Positions 5,687 through 9,406 of a stretch of 9,406 nt of DNA are shown here, piece after piece. Each line of letters opens with the position of its first letter. The stretch's first letter is position 1. Source of the DNA: Candidatus Iainarchaeum sp. GTDB taxonomy: Archaea; Iainarchaeota; Iainarchaeia; Iainarchaeales; JAFGBZ01. The stretch covers positions 1 through 9,406 of the forward strand of contig JACRDJ010000081.1 of assembly GCA_016218635.1 (NCBI GenBank), read 5' to 3'. A program made the position numbers and the translations under genes. Below the pieces are notes generated by a model. The model made no database searches, was not told the origin of the DNA, and saw nothing but the letters and a program-made list of their open reading frames with translations.

Positions 5687-6595
5687 TTAAGAAATCAACT
5701 CGGTGAATTCGGGTTCCTTAAACGGAACAAATCCGCGTTTTTGCCTGCGCTGGCGGAGGATTTCCTTCCAGTCCCGCACGCTCATCCAGTAGCTTTTCAG
5801 CAACGGTCCCAGCATGCCGGCCGAAGCGGCCTGAACGAATATAAGTCCGAGTCCGGGCACGAACCGGAGCAGGTCGAGGATTCCAAGATTAAAGAGCATG
5901 GATCGGTGGCGGTGAAAATTCATGAGAATGAACTGTTTTTCGTTTCCAAGTATTTTTTTGGAGTCCTGGGAGCTGTGATGGATCACCAGGGAGCGGCTCA
6001 CGCGGATGATTTTAAATCCCTGATTGCGGGCCCGGAAATTCCAGTCCGCTTCCTCTCCGTACACGGGCGAAAAAAATTCCGCGTCCAGGTATCCGATTTT
6101 TTCCACCATGCTTTTGCGGGTCACCCAGGCCACGGGCAGGGTCATTTTCTGTGCATTGGGTTCGTTTCGGATGCGTTCAAGTGTGACCGGGTCAGCAGCC
6201 TGGGCATCCGTGACTTCCCGGCATCCGGCCACTGCGATGAGGAGATCGGATTCGAGTACCTGGATTCCTTCCTCAAGCCATCCGGACAGTACGAGGGCAT
6301 CGTTGTTGAGGGGCGCGAGATAAAATCCCCCGGCTTCCCGGTATCCCTGATTGAGCGCGTACGGAAACCCCTTGTTTTCGGAATTGGCCATTGTTTTAAG
6401 GAACGGAAAATCCTTTTTTAGTTTTTCGAAGCTTCCGTCCACGGACCCGTTGTCAATGAGCCAGATTTCGTAGTGGGGGTAGGCCGTGTTCTCCAGTACT
6501 CGGTTAATGCAGGCACGGGTCATGGCATAATTGTTCCAGTTGATGATGATGACGCTGGCCAGCGGGAATGCGCGGTCCGTGAGGGGCGATTTCAT
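5687..6595 (-). CDS. Family 2 glycosyltransferase (rhamnosyltransferase-like GT2)
   Basis: A 302-residue GT-A glycosyltransferase of the subgroup that includes rhamnosyltransferase-like enzymes. VIIINWNN is at 15-22, LIDNGSVDGS at 46-55, a metal-site equivalent NNDA (97-100) in APLNNDALVLSGWLEEG, and the acidic catalytic region YGEEADWNFRARNQGFKI (179-196). In this subgroup NND commonly replaces the DxD, so the variant is not a defect. The C-terminal third (about 225-285) is hydrophobic and basic and may associate with the membrane. It lies 10 nt after the methyltransferase stop and is probably co-transcribed with it. A rhamnose or other deoxysugar donor would fit the rmlAB genes nearby, but specificity cannot be read from sequence. 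Confidence 0.9.
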   Translation of the reverse strand: MKSPLTDRAFPLASVIIINWNNYAMTRACINRVLENTAYPHYEIWLIDNGSVDGSFEKLKKDFPFLKTMANSENKGFPYALNQGYREAGGFYLAPLNNDALVLSGWLEEGIQVLESDLLIAVAGCREVTDAQAADPVTLERIRNEPNAQKMTLPVAWVTRKSMVEKIGYLDAEFFSPVYGEEADWNFRARNQGFKIIRVSRSLVIHHSSQDSKKILGNEKQFILMNFHRHRSMLFNLGILDLLRFVPGLGLIFVQAASAGMLGPLLKSYWMSVRDWKEILRQRRQKRGFVPFKEPEFTELIS

Positions 6596-6605
6596 GGCAT
6601 TCGCC

Positions 6606-7871
6606 TTAATCCGCGGGTTTAGGAGACCCTTTCATGATGCGGGGAGAGGGAAGGGGCAGAATGTATTTTCCGCGGAAGTTCATGCCCTGGGTTTTGCGGA
6701 TGAGTTCGCGGGTCAGGGTCCACGCAAACAGGACCAGATAATCCACGTGATTTTCTTTTAATGCCGCGGAGGAAGTGATCGGAACCCGGTTTCCGGAGAA
6801 TGCCTTTCCCTGCTTGGTGGGCGCATCATCCACGATGAATGAAACCGTTTCCGGTCCGATTCCGCAGTAATTGAGCAGAGTGCTGGCCTTGGCGGCGGCC
6901 CCGTATCCGGCAATGGTTTTTCCCTGTTTGCGGAGCCGGGCCAGCAGCTTCAGGAACGCAATCCGGGTGTCAAAAACCCGTTCGGCAAATTTTTTATACG
7001 CCGGCAGGGCATAGAGTCCCTTTATTTTCTCTTCACGGCAGAGGGCGTGCAGCCGGGCTTTCTGTACCCTGATTCTTTTATTTCCGGGCAGTTTGGCGAA
7101 CACGCGGATGCTGCCCCCGTGCGTGGCCACTTTCCGGATGTCAAATATTTTCATTCCCTCCCGGCGGAAGAGTTCCTGCAATGGCTTCACCAGGAAATAG
7201 GACAAGTGCTCGTGGTAAATGGTGTCAAACTCGTTTTTTTCAATGAGATTCTGGGCATGCGGAACCTCGATGATGAAAATTCCTTCCGGGTCCAGCACCC
7301 GTTTCACGTTCCGGATGAATCCGCGCACGTCATGCACGTGCGCAAACACGTTGGTGGCCGTCACCACCTTCGGCCGAAAACCCCGGGCCAGAACCTTTTT
7401 GGCCGTTTTTTCGTCCCAGAATTCCGGGATGGTCTGCAGGCCCTGCCGGTTGGCGATTTCGGCCAGGTTGCGGGCAGGCTCGATTCCCAGTACCCTAAAT
7501 CCCCTTGCACGGAACTGTTCGAGCAGGCAGCCGTCATTGCTGGCAATGTCAAGCACCCGGCAACTGCCCGTGTCCGGAAAGAGTTCCGAGACCGTTTGGG
7601 CCATTTCCTGAAAGTGTTTTTGGAATGTGAGCGAAATGGATGTCCGGTACGCATAGCCGGAGAAAAGGATTTCGGGATCCACCACCACGGTCAGCTGCGA
7701 CAGATGACAGCGGGGGCACAGCGCAACTTCCAGGGGAAAAAAGAGGTCCGTTTCATCGGAGCGGGCGTCCGTCAGCCGGTTGGCCAGGGGGAGGACGCCC
7801 AGGCTGATGTATTTCTCCAGTTTCCTGAATCCGCAGATGCGGCAGGCGGGAAGAAAAAAAAACGGCTTCAT
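6606..7871 (-). CDS. NDP-sugar C-methyltransferase (zinc-binding, TylC3/TcaB9-like)
   Basis: A 421-residue, three-part SAM-dependent methyltransferase of the family acting on nucleotide-linked keto-deoxysugars. The N-terminal zinc domain has C10-x2-C13 and C52-x2-C55. The SAM-binding domain has VLDIASNDG at 106-114, followed by LGIEP at 128-132. The catalytic-type YHEHLSY is at 219-225 (Tyr, Glu and His residues implicated in related C3-methyltransferases), and HGGSIRVF at 251-258. A C-terminal Rossmann-like domain carries AGYGAAAKASTLLNYC and FIVDDAPTKQGK. Length matches the family (about 400-420). Related enzymes C-methylate dTDP-4-keto-6-deoxy sugars, which fits rmlA and rmlB in the same locus and predicts a branched sugar. 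It starts 35 nt after the Alg13-like gene and is preceded by AAAGGA and a TATA-like box. Codons 4-6 are TTT TTT TTT followed by CTT; the complement is a run of nine A at 7854-7862. Confidence 0.9.
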   Translation of the reverse strand: MKPFFFLPACRICGFRKLEKYISLGVLPLANRLTDARSDETDLFFPLEVALCPRCHLSQLTVVVDPEILFSGYAYRTSISLTFQKHFQEMAQTVSELFPDTGSCRVLDIASNDGCLLEQFRARGFRVLGIEPARNLAEIANRQGLQTIPEFWDEKTAKKVLARGFRPKVVTATNVFAHVHDVRGFIRNVKRVLDPEGIFIIEVPHAQNLIEKNEFDTIYHEHLSYFLVKPLQELFRREGMKIFDIRKVATHGGSIRVFAKLPGNKRIRVQKARLHALCREEKIKGLYALPAYKKFAERVFDTRIAFLKLLARLRKQGKTIAGYGAAAKASTLLNYCGIGPETVSFIVDDAPTKQGKAFSGNRVPITSSAALKENHVDYLVLFAWTLTRELIRKTQGMNFRGKYILPLPSPRIMKGSPKPAD

Positions 7872-7903
7872 TTGGGTTCCTTTCGGGATATTGGGCGGTT
7901 CCG

Positions 7904-7925
7904 TTATTAAATATTTTTTGGTGCA
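7904..7925 (-). promoter_or_regulatory. Candidate promoter for the methyltransferase gene, overlapping the end of the Alg13-like gene
   Basis: On the minus strand TGCACCA is followed by seven bases and TTTAATAAC; the AT-rich box is centred about 38 nt before the methyltransferase ATG at 7871. The arrangement matches the sites upstream of the flippase-like gene and rmlB. Here the element lies across the last codons and stop of the Alg13-like gene, so part of the match could be a coincidence of coding sequence. Confidence 0.42.
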
Positions 7926-8407
7926 GGCGCCGTTTTTTCGATGAATGCGCGAACGAGGCCCGTAATGGCGGATGCGCCCGCGGAGGGCAGGGATTCGCTT
8001 TCCAGTTCCTTTTCAATCTTGGCTTCCAGTTCGTTTTCATTTTCCAGGAAGGGAACGTGGAATTGTCTGAATGCCGCCTGCGCCAGTTCCACCTGGTGAT
8101 TGTCCGTGTGTTCGCCGCGTTCTCTCCGCCGGGGAACGATGATTGTTTTTTTGCGGTTCTGGAGCGCGGGCCCGATGATGCCGGCGCCTCCGTGGCAGAC
8201 AATGAGGTCTGCGGCCAGCATTTTTTCCTTCATTTGGTCCGGTTCCAGAAAGCGGCTGAATGCCATGAACTGCGGCCGGTACTCCGTGTTTCCGGTCTGT
8301 GCAAAGAACCGGTACTTTTTTTTGCGGGCAATGAGGTCCGCGGCCCGCACGAGGCGCCCGAATCCCTGGCTGTGCGTTCCGCAGACTACGAATATTTCAG
8401 CTTCCAT
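7907..8407 (-). CDS. alg13: Alg13-like catalytic subunit of a bipartite glycosyltransferase (GT28 C-terminal domain)
   Basis: A 166-residue soluble protein resembling the C-terminal half of family-28 glycosyltransferases, as in eukaryotic Alg13 and bacterial PssE/CpsG-type subunits. IFVVCGTHSQGFGRLVRAAD (5-24) matches the family's VTVGTH..F..L. The donor-binding block ADLIVCHGGAGIIGPAL (66-82) and VPRRRERGEHTDNHQVELA (91-109) are the nucleotide-sugar site. The C-terminus, rich in Glu and Lys (about 121-138), is probably helical. In eukaryotes Alg13 carries the UDP-GlcNAc site and is active only with the membrane-binding subunit Alg14; the preceding gene encodes an Alg14-like protein and overlaps it by 11 nt, supporting a heterodimer. 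The predicted role is adding the second sugar to the lipid-linked GlcNAc made by the enzyme encoded further upstream. A bacterial-type exopolysaccharide transferase (PssDE) is the alternative. Confidence 0.87.
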   Translation of the reverse strand: MEAEIFVVCGTHSQGFGRLVRAADLIARKKKYRFFAQTGNTEYRPQFMAFSRFLEPDQMKEKMLAADLIVCHGGAGIIGPALQNRKKTIIVPRRRERGEHTDNHQVELAQAAFRQFHVPFLENENELEAKIEKELESESLPSAGASAITGLVRAFIEKTAPAPKNI

Positions 8408-8849
8408 AAATGCACCCCCCGAATACGGCCTTGGGGTAGCGGGCGGTCAGTTCCTTCCATTGCACGATGAAGAGGTCCGCAAACGGGTAAATGATTTTTC
8501 CGGAAAGCGAGAGGTCCTGCGCGCGGGCCATGGATTCAATGAATATGACTTTTTTTCCGGTCAGTTTGGCCAGCAGGCAGGTGGCCAGGGCCGCATCCGC
8601 GCCCGTGGAAATCACGACTTGCGGGTTTTCGCGTCGGAGTATTTTCCAGGACTGGATGAAGTTGCGGATTGTTTTGAGCAGGTTGCGGGAAGGGCATTCC
8701 ACGAACTGCACGCGGCGGGTCTTGGACAGTTCCGCGGAATTGGGGCGTTCGAACGTCACATAATAATGCGGATGGGATTCGTAGGCGGAACGGATGTTGA
8801 GCAGTTCATCCAGGTGACCGCCTCCCGAGCAGGCCAGACAGATTTTCAT
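8397..8849 (-). CDS. alg14: Alg14-like acceptor/membrane-binding subunit of a bipartite glycosyltransferase
   Basis: A 150-residue protein equivalent to the N-terminal half of a GT28-type glycosyltransferase, as in Alg14 and PssD. It begins MKICLACSGGGHLDELLNI with the glycine-rich SGGGH at 8-12. VVISTGADAALATCLLAKLTGKKVIFIESMARA (78-110) contains the STGAD and IES-x-AR motifs. ADLFIVQWKELTARYP (124-139) matches the family's ADLFIVQW. It lacks the separate N-terminal membrane anchor of fungal Alg14, like most prokaryotic forms. A GGAG site lies nine bases before the ATG at 8849. The gene is 12 nt after the GlcNAc-1-P transferase gene and overlaps the Alg13-like gene by 11 nt, consistent with coupled production of the two subunits. 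Confidence 0.88.
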   Translation of the reverse strand: MKICLACSGGGHLDELLNIRSAYESHPHYYVTFERPNSAELSKTRRVQFVECPSRNLLKTIRNFIQSWKILRRENPQVVISTGADAALATCLLAKLTGKKVIFIESMARAQDLSLSGKIIYPFADLFIVQWKELTARYPKAVFGGCIYGS

Positions 8850-8861
8850 GGATTAGTGCTC

Positions 8862-9406
8862 CTAGAGACTTAGTATGCCGGTAAAATAAAATAGGAGTCC
8901 GGTTAAGGCAATGACGGCCTGACTTCCCAGAATGATGAGGGTCACCTGGGGTTCGGTGAACCGTCCGTGTTTCATCACCCATTGCGTAAATGACCCCCCG
9001 CGGGGATCGCAGGCCAGGGTTCCGTCCGGTTGCGGGATTCCAAACGACTGGGACTGGAATTTGTGTTTAGCCTTGAATGCAAGCTCTATAAAGAAAAGCC
9101 CCATGAATCCGATGCCGGCCTTCTCCATGTTGCCCAGGATGGCCATGGTGGCAATCGTGCAGCCGATTAATAGGGTGAGAGAGTCTCCACCGAATACTTT
9201 GGCCGGGAACCAGTTATGGTAGAGGAATGCCAGCAGGCTTCCCAGCATGGCTATCCCCAGCAGAAGCGCCAGCATTTTTCCTTCAAAGAGGGCCACGATG
9301 GAGAGGGCTCCGATGATGATGATTCCCTGTCCGGCTTCCAGGCCGTTGAATCCGGCCAGCATGTTGAATGCGTTGGAGGCGCCCGTGATTCCGATGGGAA
9401 TCAACA
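8862..9406 (-). CDS. aglH: AglH/DPAGT1-type UDP-GlcNAc:polyprenyl-phosphate GlcNAc-1-P transferase, C-terminal part
   Basis: An integral membrane enzyme of the PNPT (glycosyltransferase family 4/MraY-WecA-Alg7) superfamily, C-terminal 181 residues or so; its 5' end lies beyond the window. It is predicted to attach GlcNAc-1-P or a similar sugar to dolichyl/polyprenyl phosphate, the first committed step of lipid-linked glycan assembly. The segment ITGASNAFNMLAGFNGLEAGQGI matches the archaeal and eukaryotic subgroup (N-x-LAG-NGLEAG) rather than the bacterial DGLDGLA form. KVFGGDSLTLLIG holds the conserved acidic loop (GDS). Hydrophobic stretches alternate through the sequence, ending with VTLIILGSQAVIALTGLLFYF. 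The reading frame is open to the window's last base, and TTG at 9404 is an internal Leu codon, not a start. It heads the Alg14-Alg13 pair, and in yeast Alg7 works together with those two proteins. Confidence 0.9.
   Translation of the reverse strand, partial: LIPIGITGASNAFNMLAGFNGLEAGQGIIIIGALSIVALFEGKMLALLLGIAMLGSLLAFLYHNWFPAKVFGGDSLTLLIGCTIATMAILGNMEKAGIGFMGLFFIELAFKAKHKFQSQSFGIPQPDGTLACDPRGGSFTQWVMKHGRFTEPQVTLIILGSQAVIALTGLLFYFTGILSL

Noticed and set aside
5665..5690. tRNA-like T-loop on the minus strand (GGTTCAATTCC)
   Set aside because: The flanking bases do not form a five-pair T stem and no acceptor, anticodon or D arm can be placed nearby.

Overview
This window is a block of surface-glycan (probably N-glycan or S-layer glycan) biosynthesis genes, all transcribed leftward (minus strand). 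Archaeal origin is the best reading. The gene at the right edge is a GlcNAc-1-phosphate transferase with the DPAGT1/AglH-type signature NAFNMLAGFNGLEAG rather than the bacterial MraY/WecA form. It is followed by Alg14- and Alg13-like genes, and the intergenic gaps carry AT-rich TATA-like boxes 35-60 nt before starts instead of bacterial -35/-10 pairs. Base composition is moderately GC-rich by eye, but with many A/T homopolymers of 7-9 nt. The lineage cannot be fixed from this window.

Layout, in transcription order from right to left. (1) 9406-7907: lipid-carrier GlcNAc-1-P transferase (5' end beyond the window), Alg14-like and Alg13-like subunits, the latter two overlapping. (2) 7871-5687: a zinc-binding NDP-sugar C-methyltransferase and a family-2 glycosyltransferase. 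(3) 5597-4075: a short radical SAM/SPASM-like protein that seems to lack two internal blocks, and a GalE-like NAD-dependent sugar epimerase. (4) 4004-2186: a UPF0104/LPG-synthase-TM (AglD/flippase-like) membrane protein and a second family-2 glycosyltransferase that probably starts at TTG inside the end of the membrane-protein gene. (5) 2185-1890: a gene-free stretch holding six closely packed hairpins; its right edge resembles an IS200/IS605 (IS1341/TnpB-type) right end, and a promoter lies at its left. (6) 1889-1: rmlB, rmlA and the N-terminus of a probable B12-binding radical SAM enzyme, each pair joined by a 4-nt ATGA overlap.

Together the genes could start a glycan on a polyprenyl/dolichyl phosphate carrier (GlcNAc-P transfer, then an Alg13/14-type second sugar). 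They could also make dTDP-4-keto-6-deoxyglucose (RmlA, RmlB), modify nucleotide sugars (epimerase, C-methyltransferase, radical SAM enzymes) and add sugars (two GT2 enzymes). The membrane protein belongs to a family tied to lipid-linked intermediates. Points most worth a second look: the radical SAM gene with two apparent in-frame losses, the hairpin array with a transposon-like end, a shared TGYACCA-plus-TATA motif before three genes, and the contiguous Alg7/Alg14/Alg13-like trio.
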